Part shown: positions 26,634 to 36,478 of the stretch, piece after piece
How the letters are laid out: every line of letters begins with the position of its first letter
Numbering within the stretch: the stretch's first letter is position 1
NCBI GenBank assembly: GCA_012522795.1
Contig: JAAYJT010000099.1
Span: 1-49,845 of the forward strand
Origin: Bacteroidales bacterium
Lineage (GTDB): Bacteria > Bacteroidota > Bacteroidia > Bacteroidales > JAAYJT01
Reading direction: 5' to 3'
DNA length: 49,845 nt
Notes under the pieces: model-generated
Told to the model about the DNA's origin: nothing
Databases searched by the model: none
The model's input: the letters and a program-made list of their open reading frames with translations, nothing else
Program-made: the position numbers and the translations under genes

Positions 26634-27149
26634 ATGTTATCTATAATAGCAGCTGTATCAGAGAATAATATAATTGGCACTAATAACAAACTTCCATGGC
26701 ATTTGCCTGCTGATTTGAAGTATTTCAAAAACACTACAATGGGGCATATGCTAATTATGGGAAGAAAAACTTTTGAGAGCTTTGGCAAACCACTTCCAGG
26801 ACGCCACTCCATAGTTATAACACGGCAGGAGAACTGGTTTTATGAAGGAGTTGAAGTTGCTCATTCACTTGATGAAGCAATCATAAAAGTCGGAAAGCAG
26901 GATGAAATATTTATTATCGGTGGAGCTGAAATCTTTAAGCAGGCATTACCATTTTGTAATAAAATGTATCTGACAATTATACATCACAATTTTGAAGGCG
27001 ATACCAGCTTTCCTCCAGTTGGTTTCTCAGAATGGAAACTCGTAAAGGATGAAAAGCACCAACCGGACGATAAAAATCCATATCCATACAGTTTTCGAAC
27101 CTATATCAGAAAAAAGAAAAGTTTGAAATCAGCTGCCAGGGCAACTTGA
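26634..27149 (+). CDS. folA: Dihydrofolate reductase
   Basis: I chose the ATG at 26634 (171 residues, MLSIIAAVSENNIIG), because DHFR proteins begin with this strand; the longer frame from 26577 adds an unrelated 19-residue stretch. Family marks: NNKLPWHLPADLKYFKNTT, the NADPH-binding MGRKTFESFG and GGAEIF, and the C-terminal FRTYIRKKK. It reduces dihydrofolate to tetrahydrofolate with NADPH and supports the upstream thyA. The last ~12 residues form a basic tail of no known role. Confidence 0.95.
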   Translation: MLSIIAAVSENNIIGTNNKLPWHLPADLKYFKNTTMGHMLIMGRKTFESFGKPLPGRHSIVITRQENWFYEGVEVAHSLDEAIIKVGKQDEIFIIGGAEIFKQALPFCNKMYLTIIHHNFEGDTSFPPVGFSEWKLVKDEKHQPDDKNPYPYSFRTYIRKKKSLKSAARAT

Positions 27150-27230
27150 CAGGCATGCAATAATAGAAACTTTTGATTATCGTTACTCAGGTAATTTAAA
27201 CGCACCATACCATATGTTCTGCAAAAGCAA

Positions 27231-28487
27231 TCAGGTTTTTTGTTTCTTTTTCTTAGCAGCAGGGAAAAGGATATTATTCAAAATTAAACGATAACCTGGC
27301 GAATTAGGGTAAAGTTCAAGATTGGTAGGTGGGTCTCCTACATAATGCTGATAATCTTCCGGGTCATGCCCTCCTAAAAAGGTAAATGTTCCATTGCCAA
27401 AAGATCCATGAATATAACGGGCTTCATTCCATGCTTTATTTTCTCCAAGAATTGTTACAGTAGGCTTAATATATTGTTTCCGGAATGCTGTAGCCTGCCC
27501 CATGAAACCTTTTACTACAGTTTCATGATTCTGATTCAGCATGGTGGGAACCTGATCCCATTTTGCCGAAAACTCAAACAATGTAAAGAGATCAAGAGTT
27601 TGATTTCTTCTAGTTTTGGGCACATCAATGCTTGATTTTGCATATTCGTAAGGGTTCATAACCAATTTAAAATTTTGAAAAGCGAAAGTTCTGCTAAAAT
27701 CTAATTTTTGTTGTGCATTTGGATCCGGCGGATCTCCATCATACATTACATCACAAATATCAACGCCTTCGGCTGCTAAAGCAATATCAAGGCTTTCAGG
27801 CGCCGAACACATTGCAAAAAGATAGCCTCCTCCGGCAACAAACTCCTGAATACGTTTTGCAACTGCCAGCTTCAGCTGCGACACCTTGCTAAAGCCAAAC
27901 TCATTAGCCATATTGGTAAGGGTTCTTACCTCTTCCTGATACCATGCAGTATTTCGATATGAAGCATAAAACTTACCGAATTGTCCGGTAAAATCTTCAT
28001 GATGCAGATGCAACCAATCGTACATAGGTAATACACCTTGCATAATTGCATCGTTGTAAATAGCATCGTATGGAATTTCAGCATAGGTAAGTGCCAGAGT
28101 TACAGCGTCATCCCAGGGCTGACTAAGCGGGGGTGTGTAAACAGCAATATGAGGAGCTTTATGCAATTTTATTTCATCCATATTTATATTCGGGTCCGAA
28201 ATCTCATTAAGTATTGCAGCTGCCTGAACATCAGCAATTATCTGATAACTAACATTTCGGATTATACACTCATTTTCAAAAGTTTTATAATGTGGGAACA
28301 TAAAACTTCCGCCTCTGTAATTCAACAACCAGCTTACTTCGGTTTCATGTGTCAGAATCCAGTAGGCAATTCCGTAGGCTTTCAGATGATTTCGCTGGGT
28401 ATTGTCCATCGGAATCAGAATATAAGCAGCAAAACCATTTGTAATAATAAAAAAGGAAAGTAAGAAAGAGAAAATCAATCGCTTCAT
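27231..28487 (-). CDS. Exported conserved protein of the Bacteroidota family often labelled 'asparagine synthetase B'
   Basis: The chosen ATG at 28487 gives 418 residues with a signal peptide (MKRLIFSFLLSFFIITNGFA), followed by AYILIPMDNTQRNHLKAYG. From memory, this opening belongs to a family commonly labelled asparagine synthetase B in databases. The sequence lacks a nucleophile Cys at position 2 and the ATP-pyrophosphatase SGGxDS motif, so that name is probably wrong. A glutamine-amidotransferase-like fold is possible around VAGGGYLFAMCSAPESL, where a Cys follows a glycine-rich turn. The 54 residues upstream in the longer frame to 28649 are unlikely to be translated. No terminator seen. 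Confidence 0.7.
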   Translation of the reverse strand: MKRLIFSFLLSFFIITNGFAAYILIPMDNTQRNHLKAYGIAYWILTHETEVSWLLNYRGGSFMFPHYKTFENECIIRNVSYQIIADVQAAAILNEISDPNINMDEIKLHKAPHIAVYTPPLSQPWDDAVTLALTYAEIPYDAIYNDAIMQGVLPMYDWLHLHHEDFTGQFGKFYASYRNTAWYQEEVRTLTNMANEFGFSKVSQLKLAVAKRIQEFVAGGGYLFAMCSAPESLDIALAAEGVDICDVMYDGDPPDPNAQQKLDFSRTFAFQNFKLVMNPYEYAKSSIDVPKTRRNQTLDLFTLFEFSAKWDQVPTMLNQNHETVVKGFMGQATAFRKQYIKPTVTILGENKAWNEARYIHGSFGNGTFTFLGGHDPEDYQHYVGDPPTNLELYPNSPGYRLILNNILFPAAKKKKQKT

Positions 28488-28657
28488 ATTCAAAACATCA
28501 TTGATCAAGATATTTATACAACGCTTGATGCACATGATTAGTTTAAAAACATAATAATTAAAACCATGTGTTATCCAAAACAATGTGTATTTTATAAAAA
28601 GGGAATAGTTGTAACACTTCGTTTTGCACCTCAACAAACTTCTTAACACATTTTTAC

Positions 28658-28665
28658 TAATTTTG
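28658..28665 (+). promoter_or_regulatory. Bacteroidota -7 element upstream of valS
   Basis: TAATTTTG lies 38 bases before the ATG at 28696. It falls inside the longer open frame that begins at 28624, which supports the internal start. Confidence 0.5.
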
Positions 28666-28695
28666 CACCCTTTAAAATCTAACCTGAATGTAATA

Positions 28696-31359
28696 ATGAA
28701 GCAAGTTGAAATTGCAAGCCGTTATGAACCGGCTCTGACAGAACAAAAATGGTATGATTACTGGATGAAATCCGGATTTTTCCATTCAGAACCTGACGAA
28801 CGCACTCCATATACAATAGTTATTCCCCCTCCCAATGTTACAGGAGTTTTGCATATGGGGCATATGCTTAATAATACCATTCAGGATATTTTGGTAAGAC
28901 GTGCACGTATGCAGGGATTTAACACTTTATGGCTTCCCGGTACTGACCACGCAAGCATTGCCACTGAAGCTAAAGTAGTTGCAAAACTCAAGAGTGAAGG
29001 AATTGAAAAAAGTGAGCTTTCCCGCAAAGAATTTCTCAATCATGCATGGGAATGGAAAGAAAAGCATGGTGGTATTATCCTTGAGCAGTTGAAAAAACTT
29101 GGTGCTTCGTGCGATTGGGATCGTACCAGTTTTACAATGGATGAGCATTTATACGACTCGGTAATCGAAGTATTTATTGATCTATATAATAAAGGACTTA
29201 TATACAGAGGGGTACGTATGGTAAATTGGGATCCCAAAGCTTTGACCGCCGTTTCGGATGAAGAAGTGAATTACCGTGAAGTAAAGTCAAAGCTGTATTA
29301 CATACGCTATCAGGTTGAGGATGCCAATGATGAAGAACTTACCAATGGCACAGGCTGGGTTACTATAGCAACCACCCGCCCTGAAACCATTCTGGGGGAT
29401 ACGGCTGTATGCGTTCATCCTGAAGATGAGCGTTTCAAACACTTACATGGTAAAACCGTTCTGGTTCCTCTAATTAACCGCCCTATCCCCATTATTCAGG
29501 ATGAATATGTTGACCGTGAATTTGGAACCGGAGCTTTGAAGATTACTCCTGCTCATGATATCAATGACTATAATCTGGGTTTGAAATATAATTTACCAAC
29601 TGTTGATATTTTTAACCCTAATGGTACGCTTAATGAATCGGCTGAAATCTATATAGGTGAAGATCGCTTTGTTGTGAGGACCAAAATTACCGACGAGTTG
29701 CAGGCTAAAGGACATCTGTTAAAAATTGAGGATTATGATAATAAAGTTGGTTTTTCTGAAAGAACTGACGAAGTCATTGAGCCTAAATTATCACTCCAGT
29801 GGTTTTGCAGCATGCAGAAAATGGCAAAACCGGCTCTGGAACTCGTTATGGACGATACAATACGTTTTTATCCGGCAAAGTTCAAGAACACTTATAAACA
29901 CTGGATGGAAAATGTAAAAGACTGGTGTATTTCGCGACAGTTATGGTGGGGACAGAGGATTCCGGCGTGGTATTTGAAATCAGGAGAGGTTTTTGTTGCA
30001 AAAACTGCCCAGGAAGCCGCCGTTAAAGCCAGCGAAGAGCTTAACAGAACAGTCAGTCCTGATGAGTTCACACAGGATGAAGATGTTCTCGACACATGGT
30101 TTTCGTCTTGGTTATGGCCAATATCGGTATTTGACGGCATCAGAAAGCCTGATAATCCTGATATTAAATATTATTATCCAACAAACGATCTGGTTACTGC
30201 ACCCGAGATCATATTCTTCTGGGTAGCACGTATGATAATGGCGGGATGGGAATACCGTAAAGCAATTCCGTTCAGAAATGTTTACTATACAGGGATTGTA
30301 CGTGACCAATTAGGCAGAAAAATGTCAAAATCGCTGGGTAATTCACCCGATCCACTTGAACTTATTAGCAAATACGGAGCTGATGGGGTCAGAGTTGGCA
30401 TGATGTTATTATCACCGGCAGGGAATGACTTACTTTTTGATGAATCGCTTTGCGAACAGGGGCGTAATTTCAGTAATAAAATCTGGAATGCATTTCGTTT
30501 GTTAAAAGGCTGGACAATTGATAATAATCTTGCACAACCTGAATCAGCTGAAGTTTCAGCAAAATGGTTCGAAGCAAAACTTAATACCGCTATAAATACT
30601 GTTAACGACCATTTTGAAAAATTCCGTATTTCAGATGCTTTAATGACAATTTACAAGCTCATTTGGGATGATTATTGCTCCTGGTACCTTGAAATGATCA
30701 AACCCCCATACGGTGAACCTGTGGATGAAAAAACTCTTTCTAGCTCAATTGACTTCCTTGAGAAACTGATGAAACTGCTTCATCCTTTTATGCCTTTCCT
30801 TACAGAAGAAATATGGCATCATCTGTCAGAACGTAAAGCAGGTGAAAGCATAATGATTTCTGATCTACCTGTTCCCGGGAGTGTTGATGAGGATATTATC
30901 AGCCGATTTGATTTTGCTTCAGAAGTTATAGTTGCAGTCAGAAATCTACGTGCAGGCAATAATATAGCACAAAAACAACCTTTGTCACTTTTTGTCAAGA
31001 AAAACAATAATGAAACTGCCGATCCTACTTTTGATAATATAGTAATAAAACTTTGCAATCTTGAACATCTGGTTTATACCGACGAAAAAATACCGGGTGC
31101 ATTAGGGTTTGTTGTTAAACGCACGGAATTTTATGTACCCGTTGATCAAACTATTGACATCGAAGAGAAGCGTCAGAAACTGGAAGAAGAACTGACTTAT
31201 ATGAAAGGCTTTCTGCAATCGGTTCAGAAAAAACTTAGCAATGAGAAATTTGTTGCTAATGCAAAACCTGATATTGTTGAAGGCGAACGCAAAAAAGAAA
31301 GCGATGCAATTGCAAGGATACGTGTAATTGAAGAGCAGATAGCAGGGCTGAAAGGATAA
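28696..31359 (+). CDS. valS: Valyl-tRNA synthetase
   Basis: The ATG at 28696 gives 887 residues; the frame from 28624 adds 24 residues unlike any ValRS and includes the promoter region. Class Ia marks: PPPNVTG then HMGH at 53-56, KMSKS at 542-546, the editing (CP1) domain between them with TTRPET, and an anticodon-binding helical region with a C-terminal coiled coil (about 820-885) that clamps the tRNA. It charges tRNA-Val in the cytoplasm and removes mischarged threonine. Confidence 0.97.
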   Translation: MKQVEIASRYEPALTEQKWYDYWMKSGFFHSEPDERTPYTIVIPPPNVTGVLHMGHMLNNTIQDILVRRARMQGFNTLWLPGTDHASIATEAKVVAKLKSEGIEKSELSRKEFLNHAWEWKEKHGGIILEQLKKLGASCDWDRTSFTMDEHLYDSVIEVFIDLYNKGLIYRGVRMVNWDPKALTAVSDEEVNYREVKSKLYYIRYQVEDANDEELTNGTGWVTIATTRPETILGDTAVCVHPEDERFKHLHGKTVLVPLINRPIPIIQDEYVDREFGTGALKITPAHDINDYNLGLKYNLPTVDIFNPNGTLNESAEIYIGEDRFVVRTKITDELQAKGHLLKIEDYDNKVGFSERTDEVIEPKLSLQWFCSMQKMAKPALELVMDDTIRFYPAKFKNTYKHWMENVKDWCISRQLWWGQRIPAWYLKSGEVFVAKTAQEAAVKASEELNRTVSPDEFTQDEDVLDTWFSSWLWPISVFDGIRKPDNPDIKYYYPTNDLVTAPEIIFFWVARMIMAGWEYRKAIPFRNVYYTGIVRDQLGRKMSKSLGNSPDPLELISKYGADGVRVGMMLLSPAGNDLLFDESLCEQGRNFSNKIWNAFRLLKGWTIDNNLAQPESAEVSAKWFEAKLNTAINTVNDHFEKFRISDALMTIYKLIWDDYCSWYLEMIKPPYGEPVDEKTLSSSIDFLEKLMKLLHPFMPFLTEEIWHHLSERKAGESIMISDLPVPGSVDEDIISRFDFASEVIVAVRNLRAGNNIAQKQPLSLFVKKNNNETADPTFDNIVIKLCNLEHLVYTDEKIPGALGFVVKRTEFYVPVDQTIDIEEKRQKLEEELTYMKGFLQSVQKKLSNEKFVANAKPDIVEGERKKESDAIARIRVIEEQIAGLKG

Positions 31360-31483
31360 AACTAAATGGAGGAATAAAATATAAATTCCATAATCTTTCC
31401 AAATATCTCAAAGATTCAAATGAATTTGTTTTGATTGGTTCTGACAGTTAGCGGCAAATCAAGTCCGATAATTATACAAATTT

Positions 31484-31512
31484 CAGTGGAAATTGAATTA
31501 TAAATTTCACTG
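31484..31512. terminator. Weak hairpin between valS and the flavodoxin gene
   Basis: CAGTG-g-AAATT pairs with AATTTCACTG across a short AT loop (ten base pairs and one bulge). It could end transcription from either side of this convergent gap, but no strong T-run follows on either strand. The rest of 31360-31527 shows no gene. Confidence 0.3.
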
Positions 31513-31527
31513 GAATAAACCCGGATC

Positions 31528-32094
31528 TTATTTATTAAACCTACCAGTGATTTCAGCTACCCTCTTTCCAAGCTGATAGCCTTTGTTCAGAAAAATTTCG
31601 TCAAGCCCGCCATCAACAGAATAAAAAGGCAGTTCGCCAGTAATGGCTGAAGCGCCAAAAGCCTGCTCCCATGGTGAACCCCCTACTATGATCATCCCGA
31701 ATATCATCATACTATGAAGAATGTTAAGCTGTGCCAGTTCTTCACCAGCCGAAATGCCACCACCTGTTACAAAAGCAGCTCCTATTTTATTTTTCAACGG
31801 TTCACCTTCAAAAGGCCACGACATGATAAATTCTGAAACCGCAGGTGCTATATTTGCATTATACACCGGACTACCAACTATAATTGCTTGCGCTTCAAGC
31901 AAATCAGCATGTTCCACTTCATGAACCGGACATAGTTTTACATTCACGCCCTCAACACTTACAACACCTCTGCTAACTGATTCGGCTAGTGCTTTTGTGT
32001 GTCCGTCAACACTGTAATAAGTAACAAGTACTTGTGTTTGAGAGCAAACTGAAAAAGAAAAGAAAGTAAATAAAACAAACAAGGTGCGTTTCAT
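31528..32094 (-). CDS. WrbA-like flavodoxin with a predicted signal peptide
   Basis: The ATG at 32094 gives 188 residues. The flavodoxin core is clear: the FMN phosphate loop VTYYSVDGHTKALAES, GSPVYNANIAPAVSEFI, FVTGGGISAGEE and GMIIVGGSPW. It resembles NAD(P)H:quinone oxidoreductases of the WrbA/flavodoxin family. Oddly, it begins with a convincing signal peptide (MKRTLFVLFTFFSFSVCSQ), so the protein should be periplasmic or membrane-attached, where a flavin quinone reductase would have unusual partners. It starts 17 bases after the cohesin/dockerin gene stop and is probably co-transcribed. An alternative is that the hydrophobic start is a membrane anchor. Confidence 0.82.
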   Translation of the reverse strand: MKRTLFVLFTFFSFSVCSQTQVLVTYYSVDGHTKALAESVSRGVVSVEGVNVKLCPVHEVEHADLLEAQAIIVGSPVYNANIAPAVSEFIMSWPFEGEPLKNKIGAAFVTGGGISAGEELAQLNILHSMMIFGMIIVGGSPWEQAFGASAITGELPFYSVDGGLDEIFLNKGYQLGKRVAEITGRFNK

Positions 32095-32110
32095 AGCTAA
32101 CAACAATACA

Positions 32111-33556
32111 TTATTTTCCTACACCCATGATGATGTTCACAGTTAAAACAAAATCCTGAATATTGATTATTCCATCATTATTAACATCTGCCGCTTCAAA
32201 AATAAATGGCTGAGGGTTACTACCCATAATGAAATTCGAGATTGTTACCGGATCAAGAATATTAACAACACCATCACCATTGGCATCACCAGGCAAATAT
32301 GCTGAAGTTACAGTAATAATAAATGTACAGGTATTGGTGCAGTTATTTTCGTCGGAATAGGTATAAACAATCTGATGATTTCCTATTCCTGCCGTATTAG
32401 GATAAAAGATTCCATCAACAACACCTGTGCCGGAATAAACACCATCCTCTGGCGTGGCACCTGTTAGCTCAAAAGGATTTGTATTTATACTCACTGAATT
32501 ATCAGGAGGGCAGGATAGCTCCGGTAATTGAAGTTCGGTAATAATAATTGTACCTTCCATATTAACTGTACCCCATGAATTGGTAGCATTAGCCATATAC
32601 AAACCTCCAATCATATTCTCCCATACAATAGCATTTCCGGTACCAGGTATTGAAGAACCAACTGGGTTAGGACCGTTATAAAGCTGATAATTAACGTCTG
32701 TTTGTGAATTATGCAGTGTAATATCAATTCCTGTTGGGGTCATACCGGTACAATAAGAACCACCTCCCGTAAGCTGATAAACCTGGGGCAGACCGGAACC
32801 TCCGGGTGTTATATTAAGCATTGCCGCTTTAGAATAATAATCGCAATATTCAACTTTGGAAATTCTGCATCGAAACTTGTATCCATTAAAAGAATATGAT
32901 GCACCGGCAATAATCAACTGAGGCCCGTTTACATTCTGATAAATTGCACTATTCTGAAGATCAATCCATTCAAGACCATTATTTTGTTGCCACTGATAGG
33001 TATCTACTTCATTTGCCACCAAAGTAAATATGGCATTGGTTCCTGCAGGCACAGTTGTATTTTGAGGCTGTGAAACAATATAGGGTGGCAATTGGCTTAT
33101 CATTCCATTATTTGGAGTAAAAGGTATTTTTATAAGATTTACGGTAACAATTTCGCCACCCGGTTTAAACACTAACGGACATGAATTAAGCTTATGGGTG
33201 AATTTCAAATCAAGTAATGTACCGTTTGAGAGGTTACCACCTGCTGTATTGCTCCAGGCTATAATAACCATTGGTTCAGGTTGCACAACCGCATTCGACA
33301 TTATTCCGCTAAACTGGGAATGAGCATTTGTGTGTCCTTCGTATTTCAGAACAGCAGTGTCGTAAGCAATATAAAGTGTGATGGCACCAATATTATTTAA
33401 ATTTGTTGCATTCAATGGCACAAGGGTTAAGTCCCCAGGGCAGGTTTGTACACTGCCAAGCGATAATGAAATTGATTGTGCATAAGATAAAAATGAAATA
33501 AGGGCAAAGAAAACAGTAAATATTATTATTCTTATTTTTGGGATCAAGGTTTTCAT
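32111..33556 (-). CDS. Secreted protein with cohesin-like and dockerin-like modules
   Basis: A 481-residue exported protein. Signal peptide about 1-26 (ends LSYAQ). A cohesin-like domain covers about 27-160 (SISLSLGSVQTCPGDLTLVPL, then LYIAYDTAVLKYEG). One or two Ig-like beta domains follow, with paired cysteines (FRCRISKVEYC and others). A C-terminal dockerin type I pair has two calcium-loop repeats: DANGDGVVNILDPV and DVNNDGIINIQDFV. In clostridial cellulosomes cohesin and dockerin bind each other on separate proteins; Bacteroidota proteins carry them outside cellulosomes with unknown partners. No enzyme domain and no obvious type IX sorting domain is present. A promoter lies at 33600-33633. 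Confidence 0.8.
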   Translation of the reverse strand: MKTLIPKIRIIIFTVFFALISFLSYAQSISLSLGSVQTCPGDLTLVPLNATNLNNIGAITLYIAYDTAVLKYEGHTNAHSQFSGIMSNAVVQPEPMVIIAWSNTAGGNLSNGTLLDLKFTHKLNSCPLVFKPGGEIVTVNLIKIPFTPNNGMISQLPPYIVSQPQNTTVPAGTNAIFTLVANEVDTYQWQQNNGLEWIDLQNSAIYQNVNGPQLIIAGASYSFNGYKFRCRISKVEYCDYYSKAAMLNITPGGSGLPQVYQLTGGGSYCTGMTPTGIDITLHNSQTDVNYQLYNGPNPVGSSIPGTGNAIVWENMIGGLYMANATNSWGTVNMEGTIIITELQLPELSCPPDNSVSINTNPFELTGATPEDGVYSGTGVVDGIFYPNTAGIGNHQIVYTYSDENNCTNTCTFIITVTSAYLPGDANGDGVVNILDPVTISNFIMGSNPQPFIFEAADVNNDGIINIQDFVLTVNIIMGVGK

Positions 33557-33599
33557 AATTGTTGTAGTTTAAAAGTTAATTGATGTTTTAAATATTCTG

Positions 33600-33633
33600 C
33601 AAAATTACTATTTTTCAGTATGAAAGCTGTCAA
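33600..33633 (-). promoter_or_regulatory. Bacteroidota-type promoter of the cohesin/dockerin gene
   Basis: On the minus strand, TTG (33633-33631), a 23-base spacer and TAATTTTG (33607-33600) fit TTG-N17-23-TAnnTTTG. Transcription would begin about 40 bases before the ATG, so this gene and the flavodoxin gene form their own unit. Confidence 0.6.
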
Positions 33634-33634
33634 A

Positions 33635-36472
33635 TCATATTTTATCTATCTCCTGCTGCGCTTTATTAATAATTCCATCTGCTTGTTTTTTGGCCTGATT
33701 TGCAATATTTTCAGCCTTCTTGTCTGCTTCCCTGATTAATTTCTGAGCCGTATTCTCACCTTCCTGTCTAACCTTTTTAGCTGCTTCTTTAGCTGCCAGT
33801 TCTGCAACCTTGCCTTTCTTTTTTCCTTCTTCTTCCAAGCGCTTTGCCTGATTTTCAGCTTCTGTCCTAATCTTTTCAGCGGCAATATTTGCTTCAGCCC
33901 GAATGGAAGTAGCCGTGTTTTCAGCCTGAGCAATCAATTGCTCACTCTTTCTGTGAGCTTCATCCAATATTTTCTGAGCTTCTTCGCTAACCTTTTTCAA
34001 AGCTTCTTCTTTTTGTTTCTGTAATTCCTGACGTGCAGCATCTTCAAGTTCTGATTGCAAATTAACGACTGCATCCTTATAGTCCAGCTCAATTTTCGGG
34101 CTAATCAAAGCACCGGTCAGTTTCGCATTTACATTTAAATTACTTCCAGGATTAAGTTTAAACCCTTTTTTTGAAGCAGCTTCTGATAAATTCTTAACAG
34201 CCTGACTAAGTCCTAATTTCTCATAAGGGATCTGAAAAATAAAATCATAGTTAATCTGTTTGTCGAACCCAACATATCCCCCAAATGTGGTATTAGTGCC
34301 ACCATATTTTATAGTAAAGGGTTTTTGAAAGACTTTCCCATTAACAATCTCAAAAGCAAAATTAATACCGTCAGTAACAAGTCGTTTATAATCATTATTG
34401 CCAAGTAAAGTAGCCAACTGATCCATCACTTTAACCGATTCGATGGTCAAATCCGAAGTTTGCAAAAAACCACCACCAAATAATGTTTCATATTTAGGAT
34501 TTAGTTCTTTGTCAAGAACCCCTTTTAGTTTAAAACCTGTTGACATTGAGCCCCGGGTTTTTTCAGCAACCGGTGCAACCATCTGAATCATAGATATGCT
34601 TGAATATGCCTGCGCAATATCTATTGTATTCATTCTGAAATCCATATCTATCATTGCTGCATTAACGTCTCTTGCATCAAAAACTCCCTTCATTTCAAGG
34701 TTACCAGCAAGTATTTCAGCTTTTAGCGATTCAAACCGTATTAATTTATCCTTATAAACAATATTCGCCGTTGAATTGGTCAGATTATAATTTTCATAAA
34801 CGATCTTGTCTGCCTTTGCATTAAATACAAACTCTACCCTATCCGGAAGCTCAGGTATTTGAATAGCGGAATCTAAAGTATCAGCTTCAGCAGTAGTGTC
34901 AGAAGGCATAGCAGAAAGAATTTCATTAACATTCAAAATACCGGCATTCAGATTTAAACTACCTTTTAAATATTCATTATTAAGATAATAAGCCAAATAA
35001 TTATCAATCCTTCCGTCAAGCTGTATCAGGCTATTACCCATTTTTATTTCAAAATCTGACAGTTGCAGGAATACAGGAGAAAAATCAAATCGTGCATTAT
35101 GGATTTCCAACGGCAATAGTATAGTAGAAGACTGATAGTCAATATCTGATAAAGCAAGGAAACCACTTGCATCCACCTGACTTAAATGAGATTCCTCAAT
35201 GTCTGAGACCTTTCCGGCAAATTTTATTCCAAAATCCACCACACCCTTCAATGATTCTTCAGGTTCAAGAGGAATAACATCAGCCAGGCCTGCCAGGTTT
35301 ATCTTTCCTGAAAATGAAGCTTTCACATTGGGATCGCTGACAGGGTTTTTCAGATACAAGCTTGTTATCACCGGATTCCCTGCTATAGTGAAATCAAAAC
35401 GAGCAATATCAATACTGAGATCATCCATAACACCGGTCTTATTCTGAACATTTGCGTTCAGGCTAATATTTTTAATATTTTCAGGCAAATCAGGGTAACT
35501 GAAACTGGCATCATTAACATTTACTTCAAGCCCAAAACCTGGCATTAAATTATCTCCGTATAAACCTTTAATAAACCCGTTTAGAGTGAACTTACCGTCA
35601 GTTTTTACTTTTTCAAAATCACGGGCATAAATAACCGGAACCAGCGATAACAAACTTTTAAAATTGTCGTCTTTTGATTTAAAATCAATATCAAGAATTA
35701 TCTCTTCATCTATAAAGCCAAAACCACCATTTACATCAATTCCCAAACCATTGAGGTAGATCCTGTTATCATGAATGGTATAATAATCTTTATCAAGATC
35801 CAGCTTAAACAAACCTTTGTAATCAGCCTTGACTCCACTCATATAGGTTATATTTTCATATATCATAATCAGCTCCCTCGCTTCAGCTTCAATAAGCAGA
35901 TTAGAAATACCCGCTGACAGATCCCCGCTCATATTTCCTTTAAGATCATCGAGCTTCATTATAAAATCAAGCTCCTTATCATCATATACAACATTACCGC
36001 CTATAACTCTCATATCCTTAATATTCAAAACCAACAGCTCATCCTCGTCAGCAGAGGTCTCGTCAGATATTTCATCAGGGAGTAATATATCCCAGTTTAC
36101 CGAACCATCTTCCAGTACAAGTAGCCTCAGATCGGGTGAATTCAGCACAACCTTTTTTATTTCGTAAGGATTGCCTCTGAACACACTAAACAAGTCAAGT
36201 ACAATTGTTGTATTATCAACCAGTATCAGAGTATCGCTTTCAAAAGGCGAATTGCCGGTAATATTCAGCTTTTTAATTTTAAGGGAAAAATCAGGAAAAT
36301 TTCTGATCAGACTAAGGTTTGCATATGTAAAATCTACCTTAGCATTAAGAGATTTATTAATTTCCTGTTTTATAATATTTATGATCTTCCCCTGAAACAC
36401 AAAAGGCAAGGCAACTACAATAGCCAGAAGTAAAACAACAGCAATAATTAATATTTTGAAAAATTTCTTCAT
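33635..36472 (-). CDS. AsmA-family inner-membrane protein with a C-terminal coiled coil
   Basis: I chose the ATG at 36472 (945 residues; the frame could begin with a TTG two codons earlier). One N-terminal membrane anchor (about 4-26) is followed by an AsmA-type opening (INKSLNAKVDFTYANLSLI) and a long beta-groove domain of AsmA/TamB-like type. Such proteins are thought to bridge the periplasm and assist lipid or outer-membrane transport. Residues ~790-945 form a very Ala/Lys/Glu-rich coiled coil with repeated EAxxxAEKIRTEAENQA-like heptads. The coiled-coil tail is an addition to the simple AsmA architecture. The gene is 78 bases upstream of the cohesin/dockerin gene, which has its own promoter. 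Confidence 0.85.
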   Translation of the reverse strand: MKKFFKILIIAVVLLLAIVVALPFVFQGKIINIIKQEINKSLNAKVDFTYANLSLIRNFPDFSLKIKKLNITGNSPFESDTLILVDNTTIVLDLFSVFRGNPYEIKKVVLNSPDLRLLVLEDGSVNWDILLPDEISDETSADEDELLVLNIKDMRVIGGNVVYDDKELDFIMKLDDLKGNMSGDLSAGISNLLIEAEARELIMIYENITYMSGVKADYKGLFKLDLDKDYYTIHDNRIYLNGLGIDVNGGFGFIDEEIILDIDFKSKDDNFKSLLSLVPVIYARDFEKVKTDGKFTLNGFIKGLYGDNLMPGFGLEVNVNDASFSYPDLPENIKNISLNANVQNKTGVMDDLSIDIARFDFTIAGNPVITSLYLKNPVSDPNVKASFSGKINLAGLADVIPLEPEESLKGVVDFGIKFAGKVSDIEESHLSQVDASGFLALSDIDYQSSTILLPLEIHNARFDFSPVFLQLSDFEIKMGNSLIQLDGRIDNYLAYYLNNEYLKGSLNLNAGILNVNEILSAMPSDTTAEADTLDSAIQIPELPDRVEFVFNAKADKIVYENYNLTNSTANIVYKDKLIRFESLKAEILAGNLEMKGVFDARDVNAAMIDMDFRMNTIDIAQAYSSISMIQMVAPVAEKTRGSMSTGFKLKGVLDKELNPKYETLFGGGFLQTSDLTIESVKVMDQLATLLGNNDYKRLVTDGINFAFEIVNGKVFQKPFTIKYGGTNTTFGGYVGFDKQINYDFIFQIPYEKLGLSQAVKNLSEAASKKGFKLNPGSNLNVNAKLTGALISPKIELDYKDAVVNLQSELEDAARQELQKQKEEALKKVSEEAQKILDEAHRKSEQLIAQAENTATSIRAEANIAAEKIRTEAENQAKRLEEEGKKKGKVAELAAKEAAKKVRQEGENTAQKLIREADKKAENIANQAKKQADGIINKAQQEIDKI

Positions 36473-36478
36473 AAACAA

